Assembly (NCBI RefSeq): GCF_001982635.1
Contig: NZ_MKFI01000003.1
Location: 62,001-126,000, forward strand
From: Bradyrhizobium mercantei
GTDB taxonomy: Bacteria; Pseudomonadota; Alphaproteobacteria; Rhizobiales; Xanthobacteraceae
Length of the DNA stretch: 64,000 nt
Reading direction: 5' to 3'
Position numbers and translations under genes: made by a program
Part shown: piece by piece, positions 52,987-62,897 of the stretch
Numbering within the stretch: position 1 is the first letter of the stretch
Layout of the letters: every line of letters starts with the position of its first letter
The notes under the pieces: model-generated
The model's input: only the letters and a program-made list of their open reading frames with translations
Database searches by the model: none
What the model was told of the DNA's origin: nothing

Positions 52987-54531
52987 TCAGGCCTCGACGC
53001 TGAGCTCAGCGCGGTCGAGCTCCTCCTCGACCAGATGGAACGCGTCGTCGCCGATCGTCTCGGTGCGGCGCAGCTTGAGCAGGGCCTGACGCGCGGCCGC
53101 GATGGCGCGGCGGCGCAGCGGATCGGACGGAAGCTCGCGCGAGGTCAGGCCGCCATCCGGGTCATTCTCGGCGCGCAGCAGCACGGCGCGGTATTCGAGC
53201 CGGAGGATCTCGGCTTCCTCGGACGGGTCCTGGTCGATCGCATCGAGCGCGGCGCGAAACACGACGCTGCGGGCACGGGCCGCCTCGCGCCCGACCGGAT
53301 CGTCGTCATCGAAATTCAGCGCCATAATCAGCGGCCGCAAGGTCAGGCCCTGGATCACGAGCGAGCCCAGCACCACGGCAAATGCCGTCAGCAGGATCAG
53401 GTCGCGATAGGGAAACCATTCGGGCAGCGCGAACGCCGCGGCCAGCGTGACGATGCCGCGCATGCCGCACCAGGACACGATGAAGCCGCGCTTCAGGGTG
53501 GGCACGGCGTCCACCACATGGGCGGGCAGCCAATGCCGCGCCTTCAACGCGCGCAGCAGGGCGCCGTAGGGCATCACCCAGAGGATGCGGGCGAGGATCA
53601 CGACGGCGAGGATCGCGGCGGCAAAGCTGCAATATTTCCACCGCACCTCGTCGTCGAGCTCGGACCAGATCGGGCGCAATTGCAGGCCGATCAGCATGAA
53701 GGCGAGCACGTTGAGCACGAGGACCACGGTTTCCCACACCGCATAGGACGACACGCGCAGCCGCGCCGAGGTGCGGGCCGGCGCGGTGCGGGCGATGGTG
53801 ATCGCGTAGGCGATGATGGTGAGGATGCCGGACAGACCGAGATGCTCGGCGACGATCCACACCATGAAGGTGCCGCCGAATTGCGTGATGATCGCGCTCG
53901 GCGCCTCGGTGATGCGGCGGGTGATCATCATCCAGACCTGCGCGAACACGTAGCCGGCGGCGAGGCTGCCGACCAGTGCGACCGCAATCGAGGGCACGAA
54001 CTCGCGGATCTTCATGTGCTCGGCGGCGACGAGACCGACCGCGACACGATAGATCAACAGCGCCGAGGCATCGTTGAGCAGGCTTTCGCCTTCGAGGATC
54101 TTCTGGATCCGGTAGGGCAGGCTGACCTGGCGCAGGATCGCAGTGGCCGCGGCCGCGTCCGGCGGCGCCACGATGGCGCCGAGCGCGATCGCGACCGCCC
54201 AGGGCATGTCCGGGCGCAGCCAATGCGCGACCACCGCAACCGCCGCCGTGGTGACACCGACCGCGACCACCACCAGCGTCGAGACCGGCAGCCAGTTGTT
54301 GCGAAGATCGCGCAGCGAGGTGTCGAAGGCGGCATCGAGCAGCACGGGTGCCACGAACAGCGCCAGCGCCAGTTGGGGTTCCAGCGCCCAGGTCGGGGCC
54401 CAGGGCAGCAGGGTCAGCAGCACGCCGCCAAGCGCAAGAAAGGTCGGGTAGGGCACCTTGATCCGCCGCGCCAGCGCCGACAGCGCCACTGACGCGAGCA
54501 ACAGGCCGATGATCCATTCGAATGTCAGCAA
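52987..54531 (-). CDS. Na+/H+ antiporter, CPA1 family
   Basis: A protein of 514 residues, twelve membrane segments and a C-terminal cytoplasmic part of about 130 residues. The CPA1 signatures are present: GAIVAPPDAAAATAILR (ion-binding Asp region) and ILEGESLLNDASALLIYR (the ND motif). It exchanges Na+ or K+ for protons across the inner membrane, for pH and salt balance. ATG 54531. The C-terminal part is charged with several Glu/Arg and likely regulatory. Confidence 0.9.
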   Translation of the reverse strand: MLTFEWIIGLLLASVALSALARRIKVPYPTFLALGGVLLTLLPWAPTWALEPQLALALFVAPVLLDAAFDTSLRDLRNNWLPVSTLVVVAVGVTTAAVAVVAHWLRPDMPWAVAIALGAIVAPPDAAAATAILRQVSLPYRIQKILEGESLLNDASALLIYRVAVGLVAAEHMKIREFVPSIAVALVGSLAAGYVFAQVWMMITRRITEAPSAIITQFGGTFMVWIVAEHLGLSGILTIIAYAITIARTAPARTSARLRVSSYAVWETVVLVLNVLAFMLIGLQLRPIWSELDDEVRWKYCSFAAAILAVVILARILWVMPYGALLRALKARHWLPAHVVDAVPTLKRGFIVSWCGMRGIVTLAAAFALPEWFPYRDLILLTAFAVVLGSLVIQGLTLRPLIMALNFDDDDPVGREAARARSVVFRAALDAIDQDPSEEAEILRLEYRAVLLRAENDPDGGLTSRELPSDPLRRRAIAAARQALLKLRRTETIGDDAFHLVEEELDRAELSVEA

Positions 54532-54670
54532 GGCGAACCCCCAAAAGCGGCTTCAAGTGCGGCCCAAACTGCAGCCGATCGGCGCAATTGACGTATAATC
54601 CAGCGTGTGGTTTTGCGGCAAATGGCGCCATCGGATATCGGGGCCGGTGGTTCAGGCGCGGGATGTCTTG

Positions 54671-55447
54671 ATGGGAATGCGACGCAACGCTGCAAATCTG
54701 GCCATGATGCTGATCTGTGCCTGTCTGTCAGGCGCGCTGACGTCAGGCGTCGTGCGCGCCACGGGCAGCGAGCCGGGCGAGAATGTGCAGGCCAATCCCG
54801 GCCCCTGCATTGCCGCGGCTGCGGCAGCCGATGACGACAAGACCATCGAGGTCTGCGGCGCGCTGATCGACAATGAGAAGGCGACCAAGCCCGATCGCGT
54901 CAAGGCCCTGCTGGCGCGCGCCGGCGCCTATGATCGCAAGCAGATGATCGACCGCGCGATCGCAGATTACGACACCGTACTCAAGCTCGATCCATCGCTT
55001 GCGGATGCCCACAATGCACGCGGCGAGCTGTGGCGGCGCAAGGGCGACCGGCCGAAGGCGATCATGGATTTCGGCGCCGCGGTCAAGCTCGATCCCAACA
55101 ACGCGGTCGCCAAGGCCAACTACAAATCGCTGTCGCTCGAGCTGGAGCGGATCGGCGCCATGATGGCGGTCGCCGGCAAGCCGAGCTTCGATTGCCGCAA
55201 GGCGCGCCGGCCTGTGGAGAAGGCGATCTGCGCCAATCCCGCGCTCGCCGATCTCGATCGCGAGATCGTCGCATCGACATTCCGCACGGTGCGCGAGGCG
55301 CAGAACCCGGGCCAGGCGCGCGAGCTGCAACGCGCGCAGGATCAGTTCATCGCCCGCCGCAATGCCGAATTCGGCAAGCCGGGCTACGACCTGCAAAAGG
55401 CGATGCGCGAGCGGCTGCAACGCATCAACGGGGTCGACGGATACTAG
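54671..55447 (+). CDS. Secreted TPR protein with a C-terminal LprI-like domain
   Basis: A protein of 258 residues from the ATG at 54671. Signal peptide (NLAMMLICACLSGALTSGVVRA), a short Cys-containing part (GPCIAAAAAADDD, VCGALI), two to three TPR repeats (about 75-155; IADYDTVLKLDPSLADAHNA, IMDFGAAVKLDPNNAVAKA), then an LprI/lysozyme-inhibitor-like segment SFDCRKARRPVEKAICANPALADLDREI, shown here as SFDCRKARRPVEK and AICANPALADLDREI. The C-x12-C spacing is that of LprI-type proteins. Periplasmic; may bind a partner by TPR while the LprI part inhibits a lysozyme, which is inference. Confidence 0.78.
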   Translation: MGMRRNAANLAMMLICACLSGALTSGVVRATGSEPGENVQANPGPCIAAAAAADDDKTIEVCGALIDNEKATKPDRVKALLARAGAYDRKQMIDRAIADYDTVLKLDPSLADAHNARGELWRRKGDRPKAIMDFGAAVKLDPNNAVAKANYKSLSLELERIGAMMAVAGKPSFDCRKARRPVEKAICANPALADLDREIVASTFRTVREAQNPGQARELQRAQDQFIARRNAEFGKPGYDLQKAMRERLQRINGVDGY

Positions 55448-55556
55448 CCGGCCCCATGGGCCCGGCCGAAGGTCGCGGTCATTTCGGCTTGAAACGGCGC
55501 CACTTCCCGTGACAATGGTCGGCAAATGACGCGCGATCGCGCGAGGGAGAAACGCG

Positions 55557-57464
55557 ATGAATAGCCAGCAGAGCCGGTATCATGAGGTGTATGCCCGCTC
55601 GCTTCGAGACCCCGAAGGATTTTGGGCGGAAGCAGCGCGCGAGATCGACTGGATCGAGCCGGCCAGGAAGGTCTTCGATCCCTCTGTCGGCGCCTATGGA
55701 CGCTGGTTCGCCGGCGCAATGGTCAACACCTGCGCCAACGCGCTGGATCGCCATGTCGCCGGTGGCCGCGCCGGCCAGGTCGCGCTGATCCACGATTCCC
55801 CGCTCACCAACACGATCACCAAATTCACCTATGCCGAGCTGCTGAAGGAGGTGCAGACGCTCGCCGCCGTGATGCAGGATTTCGGCGTGGCCAAGGGCGA
55901 TCGCGTCATCCTCTATATGCCGATGGTGCCGGAAGCCGTGGTCGCGATGCTCGCCTGCGCGCGGATCGGCGCGGTGCACAGCGTGGTGTTCGGCGGCTTC
56001 GCGGCCAAGGAGCTCGCGACCCGGATCGACGATGCCAAGCCGAAGCTGATCTTCTCGGCGAGCTGCGGCCTCGAGCCCGGCCGCATCGTGCAATACAAGC
56101 CGCTGCTCGACGAGGCGATCCGCCTCGCTACCGCCAAGCCCGAGACCTGCATCATCCTGCAGCGGCCGCAGCAGGCTTGCGAGCTCACCGCGGGGCGCGA
56201 CCACGACTGGGCGACATTGCGCCGCTCAGCGCTCGATGCCGGCAAGGCCGCGCCCTGCGTGCCGGTCGCCGCGACCGATCCGCTCTACATCCTCTACACG
56301 TCGGGTACGACCGGAATCCCGAAGGGCGTGGTGCGCGACAATGGCGGGCATCTCGTCGCGCTGAAATGGTCGATGGAAAATCTCTACGGCGTGAAGCCCG
56401 GCGAGATCTGGTGGTGCGGCTCCGACATCGGCTGGGTGGTCGGCCACTCCTACATCGTCTACGGCCCGCTGATCCACGGCGCGACCACGATCATGTATGA
56501 AGGCAAGCCGGTCGGCACGCCGGATGCCGGCGCGTTCTGGCGCGTGATCAGCCAGCACAAGGCGGTCGCCTTCTTCACCGCGCCGACCGCGTTCCGCGCG
56601 ATCAAGAAGGAAGACCCCGAAGGCAAGCTCCTCAAGAGCTACGATCTCTCCAGCTTCCGCACTTTGTTCCTCGCCGGCGAGCGCGCCGATCCGCCGACCG
56701 TGGAGTGGGCGGAGCAGCAGCTCAAGGTGCCGGTGATCGATCACTGGTGGCAGACCGAGACCGGCTGGTGCATCGCCGGCAATCCGGTGGGCTTGGGCAT
56801 GCTGCCGGTCAAGCACGGGTCGCCGACGGTGCCGATGCCGGGCTATCAGGTCGACATCGTCGACGAGGCGGCGAAGCCGGTCGCCGCCGGCACCATGGGC
56901 TCGATCGTGATCAAGCTGCCGATGCCGCCGGCCTGCCTGCCGACGCTGTGGCAGCAGGACGATCGCTTCAAGGACGCCTACCTCACCGAATTCCCCGGCT
57001 ACTACAAGACCTCGGACGCCGGCTACAAGGATGCGGACGGCTACGTCTGGGTGATGGGCCGCACCGACGACATCATCAATGTCGCCGGCCACCGGCTCTC
57101 CACCGGCGGCATGGAGGAGATCCTGGCCTCGCATCCCGACGTCGCCGAGTGCGCCGTGCTCGGCGTCAAGGATGCGATCAAGGGCGAGGTGCCCTGCGGC
57201 TTCCTGGTGCTGAAGGCCGGTGTCACCAAGGCGCCGGATCAGGTCGAGAAGGAAGTCGTGGCGCTGGTGCGCGAGAAGCTCGGGCCGGTCGCCGCGTTCA
57301 AGCTCGCGATCACGGTGGCGCGGCTGCCGAAGACCCGCTCCGGCAAGATCCTGCGCGGCACCATCAAGAAGATCGCCGACGGCGAGCCCTGGACCATGCC
57401 GGCCACGATCGAGGACCCGAAGGTGCTCGAGGAGATCGGCGAGGCGTTGAAGGGGAAGGCGTAG
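55557..57464 (+). CDS. prpE: Propionate-CoA ligase (propionyl-CoA synthetase)
   Basis: A protein of 635 residues. ANL-family AMP-forming ligase: ACAS N-terminal segment YHEVYARSLRDPEGFWAEAA, P-loop-like YTSGTTGIPKGVV (about 245), ATP site WWQTETGW, and the C-terminal catalytic lysine in TRSGKILRGTIKKI (near 594). The VFDPSVGAYGRWFAG start and the length fit propionyl-CoA synthetase better than acetyl-CoA synthetase (about 650), but acetate use cannot be excluded. It charges propionate or short acids in the cytoplasm. ATG 55557, after GGGAG. Single gene. Confidence 0.88.
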   Translation: MNSQQSRYHEVYARSLRDPEGFWAEAAREIDWIEPARKVFDPSVGAYGRWFAGAMVNTCANALDRHVAGGRAGQVALIHDSPLTNTITKFTYAELLKEVQTLAAVMQDFGVAKGDRVILYMPMVPEAVVAMLACARIGAVHSVVFGGFAAKELATRIDDAKPKLIFSASCGLEPGRIVQYKPLLDEAIRLATAKPETCIILQRPQQACELTAGRDHDWATLRRSALDAGKAAPCVPVAATDPLYILYTSGTTGIPKGVVRDNGGHLVALKWSMENLYGVKPGEIWWCGSDIGWVVGHSYIVYGPLIHGATTIMYEGKPVGTPDAGAFWRVISQHKAVAFFTAPTAFRAIKKEDPEGKLLKSYDLSSFRTLFLAGERADPPTVEWAEQQLKVPVIDHWWQTETGWCIAGNPVGLGMLPVKHGSPTVPMPGYQVDIVDEAAKPVAAGTMGSIVIKLPMPPACLPTLWQQDDRFKDAYLTEFPGYYKTSDAGYKDADGYVWVMGRTDDIINVAGHRLSTGGMEEILASHPDVAECAVLGVKDAIKGEVPCGFLVLKAGVTKAPDQVEKEVVALVREKLGPVAAFKLAITVARLPKTRSGKILRGTIKKIADGEPWTMPATIEDPKVLEEIGEALKGKA

Positions 57465-57514
57465 GCGTAGGCCTAGCGCTTTGCGCGCTCTGAATTGAGA
57501 CAGCTCGCCGTGTC

Positions 57515-57682
57515 GCACCCCTCTCCCTAACCCTCCCCCGCAAGGGGGGAGGGAACCCTACCGCCACTGCCTCCCTTACGTAGGACGAATTGAGAGCGTG
57601 CGGTTGATGCTGGACCAAGTGAGGTGAGCAAGCTGGTCAGGCTCCCTCCCCCCTTGCGGGGGAGGGTTGGGGAGAGGGGTGG
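57515..57682. repeat. Dispersed palindromic element, family G copy 2
   Basis: CACCCCTCTCCCTAACCCTCCCCCGCAAGGGGGGAGGGA on the left and TCCCTCCCCCCTTGCGGGGGAGGGTTGGGGAGAGGGGTG on the right are inverted arms 100 bp apart, with a few conserved bases between. Each arm has its own hairpin. It fills most of the 368 bp between prpE and the next lipoprotein gene; I see no gene in the remainder. Confidence 0.8.
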
Positions 57683-57832
57683 CCCCGGGCATGATCGTCG
57701 ATCAGGGCACCAACAACGCAATCGGGCGATGCACCATCGAAACGCATTCCGAAGCAAAACGGCCTTGATTTTGATGGATTGCCGGGTCATCCCGGCCTCC
57801 AACGTCACAAGTCACGAGATACGGACTCCCGG

Positions 57833-58105
57833 ATGCGATCCATTTCCGCACGCGCGCCCCTCGCATTGCTGCTTGCCCTGCCGCTGCTGGCAGGTTGCCT
57901 CGAACGCGGGCGGTCGCCGATCGCGGAGAGCATGGGGGACGACGATCAGTATTGCCAGGCCGGCGGCAAGATCGCGGTCGGCTCGCCTGAATACGTCTCC
58001 TGCCGTAAGGATCGCGACGTGCAGCGCCAGAACGCCGAAGCCCGCTCCGATCGCAGGCAGCGCGATCTCGGCGAATACATGATGAACCATCCGGACGTGC
58101 ACTGA
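57833..58105 (+). CDS. Small putative lipoprotein (90 aa)
   Basis: A protein of 90 residues. Lipoprotein signal ARAPLALLLALPLLAGCLE with lipobox LAGC, then a hydrophilic part with two further Cys (QYCQAGG and VSCRKDRD) and a charged coil (QRQNAEARSDRRQRDLGEY). Predicted to be lipidated at the envelope. Recurrent in bradyrhizobia by my recollection; function unknown. The terminator at 58134 follows its stop by 28 bp. Confidence 0.75.
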   Translation: MRSISARAPLALLLALPLLAGCLERGRSPIAESMGDDDQYCQAGGKIAVGSPEYVSCRKDRDVQRQNAEARSDRRQRDLGEYMMNHPDVH

Positions 58106-58133
58106 GCGTCGCCGTCGTACGCCTCCACAAACA

Positions 58134-58163
58134 AAAACGCGGCGGGTTGTCCCGCCGCGTTTC
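58134..58163. terminator. Intrinsic terminator between convergent genes
   Basis: AAACGCGGCGGG / CCCGCCGCGTTT forms a 12-bp stem with a short ttgt loop, preceded by A-runs and followed by CGTATT. It serves the lipoprotein gene and the leftward TrcR gene, whose stop is 32 bp away. Confidence 0.82.
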
Positions 58164-58195
58164 GTATTCCGTCGCTCGAGCTGCGCAGGCCGCGC

Positions 58196-58888
58196 TTACT
58201 CTTCGTCGTCGGGCTTCTTGCCGCCGATCGTCTTCAGCTTGGCGAACACGGCATCGACGTTGAGGTCGTCGTGGCGCTCGATCGGCTGATCGTCCTCTTC
58301 CTTGCGCGTGGTCTCGGAGGCCGGCAGCAGCGTGGCGCCGCCGTAGACGGTCGTGGTCGGCTTCTCCTTGGCGGCGCGCTGCACCTCGAAATCGAGCTCG
58401 ATCTGCGAGCACAGGCCGAGCGTCACCGGGTCCATCGGGGTCAGGGTCGAGGCGTTCCAGTGGGTGCGGTCGCGCACGCTTGCGATCGTGGTCTTGGTGG
58501 TGCCGACCAGACGCATGATCTGGGCGTCCTTCAACTCGGGGTGGTTGCGCACCAGCCAGAGGATCGCGCTCGGCCGCTCATGGCGGCGCGACACCGGGGT
58601 GTAGCGCGGGCCCTTCTTCTTGGCGGCGGAGGGCAGCACGACCTTGCTCTCCTGGAGCTTGAGGCGGTAGTTCTGGTCGCGCTCGCCGCGCTCGATCTCC
58701 TCGCGGGTCAGCTGGCCGTTCGAAATCGGGTCCATGCCCTTGATGCCCTGGGCGGCGTCGCCGTCGGCGATGGCGCGGACCTCGAGGGGGTGCATTTTGG
58801 TAAAATCGGCCACCTGATCGAACGTCAGGGCGGTATTGTCGACCAACCACACGGCAGTCGCCTTCGGCATCAGCGGTGCGTTGCTCAT
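58196..58888 (-). CDS. trcR: Cell-cycle transcriptional regulator TrcR (DUF1013)
   Basis: A protein of 230 residues from the ATG at 58888, with AGGAG (minus strand) at good spacing. DUF1013 begins directly after a short leader: PKATAVWLVDNTALTFDQVADF and HPLEVRAIADGDAAQGIKGMDP, given in two parts, followed by GPRYTPVSRRHERPSAILWLVRNHPELKDAQIMRLVGTTKTTI. TrcR of Caulobacter-group bacteria is a conserved regulator linked to the CtrA/GcrA cell-cycle network. The C-terminal 60 residues are acidic and variable. Divergent from ispH. Confidence 0.9.
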   Translation of the reverse strand: MSNAPLMPKATAVWLVDNTALTFDQVADFTKMHPLEVRAIADGDAAQGIKGMDPISNGQLTREEIERGERDQNYRLKLQESKVVLPSAAKKKGPRYTPVSRRHERPSAILWLVRNHPELKDAQIMRLVGTTKTTIASVRDRTHWNASTLTPMDPVTLGLCSQIELDFEVQRAAKEKPTTTVYGGATLLPASETTRKEEDDQPIERHDDLNVDAVFAKLKTIGGKKPDDEE

Positions 58889-59117
58889 GGCAAATCTCCT
58901 TTGTGCTTCGCCCACCTCTGTCGAGGCGAAGCTGGTAGTCATCGGCGATGACGGGAATTATGAGGCGTATATAAGCCCTGAGGGGGGAATGGCGCAATGG
59001 GCGAGTAAAATCGCCTTGACAGCGCCCGAAAGCAGTCCCAAGTCCTTACCACAACTGGCCGTTCCCCGCCCGCCCGGCGAGGGGTGATTCGGTCCGAAAT
59101 TGCCCCGAGACAGCCCG

Positions 59118-60092
59118 ATGTCAGCGAAAAAACCCGATCTTAAAATCGTGCTTTGTTCCCCCCGCGGCTTTTGCGCCGGGGTGGTCCGCGCCATCGACAC
59201 GGTCGAACGCGCCCTCACCATTTACGGTGCTCCGGTCTATGTCCGGCACGAGATCGTCCATAACAAGTATGTGGTCGACAGCCTGAAGACCAAAGGCGCC
59301 ATTTTCGTCGAGGAATTGGCCGAAATCCCCGACGATACCAACGCGCCGGTGGTGTTTTCGGCCCACGGTGTTCCCAAGTCGGTTCCGGCCGAGGCCAAAT
59401 CCCGCAATTTCTTCTCGCTGGACGCGACCTGCCCGCTGGTGACCAAGGTCCACCGCGAGGCGGCGATCCACTTCAAGCGCGGCCGCGAGATCCTGCTGAT
59501 CGGGCATTCCCACCATCCCGAGGTGGTCGGCACCCTGGGCCAGCTGCCTGAGGGCGCCGTGACCCTGATCGAGACGGCTGAGGATGCCAAGACCTTCGTC
59601 CCGAAGGATCCCGACAATCTCGCCTTCGTGACCCAGACCACGCTGTCGATCGACGACACCGCGGAGATCGTGGCGCTGCTCAAGGAGCGCTTCCCGAACG
59701 TCAACGGTCCGCACAAGGAAGACATCTGCTACGCCACCACCAACCGCCAGCTTGCGGTGAAGAAGGTGGCGCCGGTGGTCGACGCGCTGATCGTCGTCGG
59801 TGCGCCGAACTCGTCGAACTCGCAGCGCCTGCGCGAGGTCGCCGAGCGCGAGGGCTGCCCGGTTGCGATTCTTGCCCAGCGCGCCAGCGACATCGACTGG
59901 GCGCGCTTCGAAGGCATCACGAGCCTCGGCATCACCGCGGGCGCTTCTGCCCCGGAAGTGATCGTCGAGGAGATCATGGGCGCCTTCGCCGAGCGTTACG
60001 AACTGCACGTGGAGACGGTCTCGGCCGCGGAAGAGAACGAGTTCTTCCCGCTGCCGCGCTCGCTGCGGCCCGACGCTGCCGCGGCGGAATAG
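59118..60092 (+). CDS. ispH: 4-hydroxy-3-methylbut-2-enyl diphosphate reductase
   Basis: A protein of 324 residues from the ATG at 59118. The three Fe-S ligands of IspH are C19 (GFCAGV), C105 (DATCPLV) and C204 (EDICYATTN). His residues around GHSHHPEV and SAHGVP also match. Last step of the MEP pathway, making IPP and DMAPP in the cytoplasm. First gene of an ispH-thrB-rnhA run; thrB starts 5 bp later. Confidence 0.96.
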   Translation: MSAKKPDLKIVLCSPRGFCAGVVRAIDTVERALTIYGAPVYVRHEIVHNKYVVDSLKTKGAIFVEELAEIPDDTNAPVVFSAHGVPKSVPAEAKSRNFFSLDATCPLVTKVHREAAIHFKRGREILLIGHSHHPEVVGTLGQLPEGAVTLIETAEDAKTFVPKDPDNLAFVTQTTLSIDDTAEIVALLKERFPNVNGPHKEDICYATTNRQLAVKKVAPVVDALIVVGAPNSSNSQRLREVAEREGCPVAILAQRASDIDWARFEGITSLGITAGASAPEVIVEEIMGAFAERYELHVETVSAAEENEFFPLPRSLRPDAAAAE

Positions 60093-60097
60093 ACCAT

Positions 60098-61078
60098 ATG
60101 GCGGTCTACACCGACGTTGCCGCCGAAGACCTCGCGGAATTCCTCAAAAGCTACGACATCGGCGAATTGCTCTCCTACAAGGGCATCGCCGAGGGCGTCG
60201 AGAATTCGAACTTCCTGCTGCACACCAGCAAGGGCGCCTACATCCTCACGCTCTATGAGAAGCGCGTGGCGGAGGACGACCTGCCGTACTTCCTGTCGCT
60301 GATGGCGCATCTCGCCACGCGCGGCGTGTCGTGCCCGCAGCCGGCGCGCAACCGCAAGGGCGAGGTCACGAGCCGGCTTGCCGGCCGGCCGGCTGCGATC
60401 ATCAACTTCCTCGAAGGCGTGTGGCCGCGGCGGCCGAACGTGGCGCATTGCTCCGGTGTCGGCGAGGCGCTGGCCAGGATGCATCTTGCGGGTGCCGACT
60501 TTCCGCTGGTCCGCCAGAACCCGCTGTCGGTCTCCGGCTGGCGGCCGCTGTTTGATCTCGCCGCCGCGCGGGCCGACAGCGTGCAGCCGGGCCTGCACGA
60601 CTTCATCGCGCGCGAGCTCGATCATCTCGAAGCTTCGTGGCCGGCGGATCTGCCGGTCGGCGTCATCCATGCCGACCTGTTTCCCGACAACGTCTTCTTC
60701 CTCGGCGACAGACTGTCGGGCCTGATCGACTTCCCGTTCGCCTGCAACGACATCCTGGCCTATGACGTCGCGATCTGCCTCAACGCCTGGTGCTTCGAGC
60801 CGGATCATTCCTTCAACGTCACCAAGGCGCGCGCGCTGCTCAACGCCTATGGCCGCGAGCGGGTGCTGTCGGCTCAGGAAGAGGCGGCGCTGCCGCTGCT
60901 CGCGCGCGGCGCCTCGATGCGCTTCCTGCTGACCCGGCTGGTCGATTTCCTCAACGTGCCCGAAGGCGCGCTGGTGCAGCCGAAGGACCCGCTGGAATAC
61001 GTCCGCAAGCTGCGCTTCCAGCAGAATGTCGTGAGCCTGCGCGACTACGGCATCACGCCGGCAGGATGCGCGGCGTGA
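60098..61078 (+). CDS. thrB: Homoserine kinase, type II (APH fold)
   Basis: A protein of 326 residues with the aminoglycoside-phosphotransferase fold: ATP-binding N-lobe, catalytic [14 protein letters not shown] (Asp of the HxD loop near 191), [23 protein letters not shown]. This is the alphaproteobacterial ThrB form, not the GHMP kinase. It phosphorylates homoserine for threonine synthesis. Co-transcribed with ispH (5 bp upstream) and rnhA (4-bp overlap), an order common in Rhizobiales. Confidence 0.93.
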   Translation: MAVYTDVAAEDLAEFLKSYDIGELLSYKGIAEGVENSNFLLHTSKGAYILTLYEKRVAEDDLPYFLSLMAHLATRGVSCPQPARNRKGEVTSRLAGRPAAIINFLEGVWPRRPNVAHCSGVGEALARMHLAGADFPLVRQNPLSVSGWRPLFDLAAARADSVQPGLHDFIARELDHLEASWPADLPVGVIHADLFPDNVFFLGDRLSGLIDFPFACNDILAYDVAICLNAWCFEPDHSFNVTKARALLNAYGRERVLSAQEEAALPLLARGASMRFLLTRLVDFLNVPEGALVQPKDPLEYVRKLRFQQNVVSLRDYGITPAGCAA

Positions 61079-61527
61079 GCGACAAGCCGCATGTGATCGT
61101 GTTCACCGATGGTGCCTGCTCCGGAAATCCCGGACCGGGCGGCTGGGGCGCGATCCTCCGGTTCGGCGAGGTCGAGAAGGAGTTGAAGGGCGGCGAGGCG
61201 CACACCACCAACAACCGCATGGAGCTGATGGCGGCGATCTCGGCGCTGGAAGCGCTGAAGAAGCCCTGCGTGGTCGACCTCACCACCGACAGCCAGTATG
61301 TCCGCCAGGGCATCACCGGCTGGATCCACGGCTGGAAGCGCAATGGCTGGCGCACCGCCGACAAGAAGCCGGTCAAGAATGTCGAGCTGTGGCAGCGCCT
61401 CGACGCTGCGCTGAAGCCGCATGAGGTGCGCTGGCACTGGATCAAGGGCCATGCCGGCCACGCCGAGAACGAGCGCGCCGACGAGCTGGCGCGCGAGGGC
61501 GTGGCGATGGCGAGGTTGAAGGCGTAG
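61075..61527 (+). CDS. rnhA: Ribonuclease HI
   Basis: A protein of 150 residues from the GTG at 61075, which overlaps the thrB stop (GTGA) and has AGGA about eight bases upstream; an ATG at 61066 would add three residues. The four acidic metal ligands are seen in [33 protein letters not shown] and ENERADELA. It degrades the RNA of RNA-DNA hybrids. Last gene of the ispH-thrB-rnhA run, followed by an A-family repeat. Confidence 0.94.
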   Translation: MSDKPHVIVFTDGACSGNPGPGGWGAILRFGEVEKELKGGEAHTTNNRMELMAAISALEALKKPCVVDLTTDSQYVRQGITGWIHGWKRNGWRTADKKPVKNVELWQRLDAALKPHEVRWHWIKGHAGHAENERADELAREGVAMARLKA

Positions 61528-61600
61528 GGCGTCGCCGACGGAGCGTAGCTGCGTAGCGTGGGTAGAGCCGCGATTCCTGCGATCTCCATTCCCACAACCG

Positions 61601-61700
61601 TCATCGCCCGCGAAGCGGGCGATCCAGTATTCCAGAGACGGTGGTGATTGAAACGAGAGGCCGCGGCGTACTGGATCGCCCGGTCGAGCCGGGCGATGAC
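61601..61700 (+). repeat. Dispersed palindromic element, family A copy 3
   Basis: Same core as copies at 2565-2669 and 9395-9497: GATCCAGTATTCCAGAGACGG, then GGCCGCGGCGTACTGGATCG. The left hairpin is TCGCCCGCGAAGCGGGCGA, the right GATCGCCCGGTCGAGCCGGGCGAT. It lies between the convergent ends of rnhA and the peroxiredoxin gene. Confidence 0.85.
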
Positions 61701-61720
61701 AGTGTGCCTAAGGCGTCAGC

Positions 61721-62206
61721 TCAGAGCTGACCGAGCAGCGTGTCGCCGCCGGAGACTTCGACCTTGCCCGGGGCGGGCTCGAGGTTGAGCTTCTTCACCA
61801 CGCCGTCCTCGACCAGCATCGAGTAGCGCTTGGAGCGGATGCCGAGGCCGTTGCCGGAGGCGTCGAGCTCCATGCCGATCGCCTTGGCGAAGTCGGCATT
61901 GCCGTCGGCCAGGAACACGGCTTCGTCGCGCTGGTCGGTGTCGCGCTTCCAGGCGTTCATCACGAAGGCGTCGTTGACCGAGACGATCGCGATGGTGTCG
62001 ACGCCCTTGTTCTTCATGGCATAGGCGTTGAGGAAGATGCTCGGCAGATGCATCTTGTGGCAGGTGCCGGTATAGGCGCCGGGCACGGCGAACAGGGCGA
62101 CCTTCTTGCCCTTGAAAATATCGTCGGTGGTTTTGACCTGCGGACCCTCGGCGGTCATCACGCGAAACTTGGCTTCCGGCAGCTTGTCGCCAACATTGAT
62201 CGTCAT
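61721..62206 (-). CDS. Peroxiredoxin, Prx5/AhpE-like (GrxPrx type)
   Basis: A protein of 161 residues from the ATG at 62206. Thioredoxin fold with the peroxidatic Cys49 in VPGAYTGTCHKMHLPS, as in the Prx5 family (P-x3-T-x-x-C pattern), and the SKRYSMLVEDG strand near the end. It reduces H2O2 and organic peroxides with glutathione or thioredoxin in the cytoplasm. No second cysteine is present, so it works as a 1-Cys enzyme. DUF924 gene upstream on the same strand. Confidence 0.93.
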   Translation of the reverse strand: MTINVGDKLPEAKFRVMTAEGPQVKTTDDIFKGKKVALFAVPGAYTGTCHKMHLPSIFLNAYAMKNKGVDTIAIVSVNDAFVMNAWKRDTDQRDEAVFLADGNADFAKAIGMELDASGNGLGIRSKRYSMLVEDGVVKKLNLEPAPGKVEVSGGDTLLGQL

Positions 62207-62314
62207 CGTTGTTCTCCCTCGGTGAAGCGGAATTGTCTTAAACCCGGCGGTTGGACGGCACAATACGAGCTGCTGCGGGAACGGCAATGCCGAAGCGCAT
62301 TCACCGTTCCGTCA

Positions 62315-62872
62315 TCAGCCGGAAAACCCGCCCGCGTCGAGAAAGGCCTGCTCCTCGGCCGTGGTCTGCCGGCCCAGCACGCGATTCCGGTGCGGGAAGC
62401 GGCCGAACCGGCGGATGATGTCGGCGTGGTCCTCGGCATATCTGAGGTTGTCGGGATGGCAGTCATATTGCCGGAACAGCATCACGCAGCGCTGCTGGTC
62501 GTCGAGGTCTTCCGAATGCTCGAACGGCAGATAGAGGAATTCGCGCAGCACCGGGTCGGTCCGCGCGTCGACGCCGCGGTCGATGGCGCGCGTTGCCACC
62601 TCGCGTGCCAGCGGGTCGGTGGAGAAGGTCTTGCTGTCGTTGCGAAACAGGTTTCGCGGAAACTGGTCGAGCACGATGGTCAGCGCCAGTGCGCCCTCGT
62701 CGCTCGCCTCCCACGACGACAATTCGCCGGCAGCCGCCTTCTGCCAGGTGGCGAGGAAGCGGCTCTGGATTTCGGCATCGAAAGCCGCATCGTGCTTGTA
62801 CCAGCGGTCGCGGCCGGCGTCCCGCCAGAAGGCGAGCACGTCGGCCGGCGTCGCGATGCGCGCGTCAGTCAT
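62315..62872 (-). CDS. DUF924 family protein
   Basis: A protein of 185 residues from the ATG at 62872. All-alpha TPR-like protein: VLAFWRDAGRDRWYKHDAAFDAEI, IVLDQFPRNLFRND, FLYLPFEHSEDLDDQQRCV, then RFGRFPHRNRVLGRQTT. These are the conserved parts of DUF924, whose structures are TPR-like; function unknown. It lies between the peroxiredoxin gene and an acyl-CoA ligase gene, on the same strand. Confidence 0.9.
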   Translation of the reverse strand: MTDARIATPADVLAFWRDAGRDRWYKHDAAFDAEIQSRFLATWQKAAAGELSSWEASDEGALALTIVLDQFPRNLFRNDSKTFSTDPLAREVATRAIDRGVDARTDPVLREFLYLPFEHSEDLDDQQRCVMLFRQYDCHPDNLRYAEDHADIIRRFGRFPHRNRVLGRQTTAEEQAFLDAGGFSG

Positions 62873-62897
62873 GTCGAACGTCAGTCCCACTCAGGCT

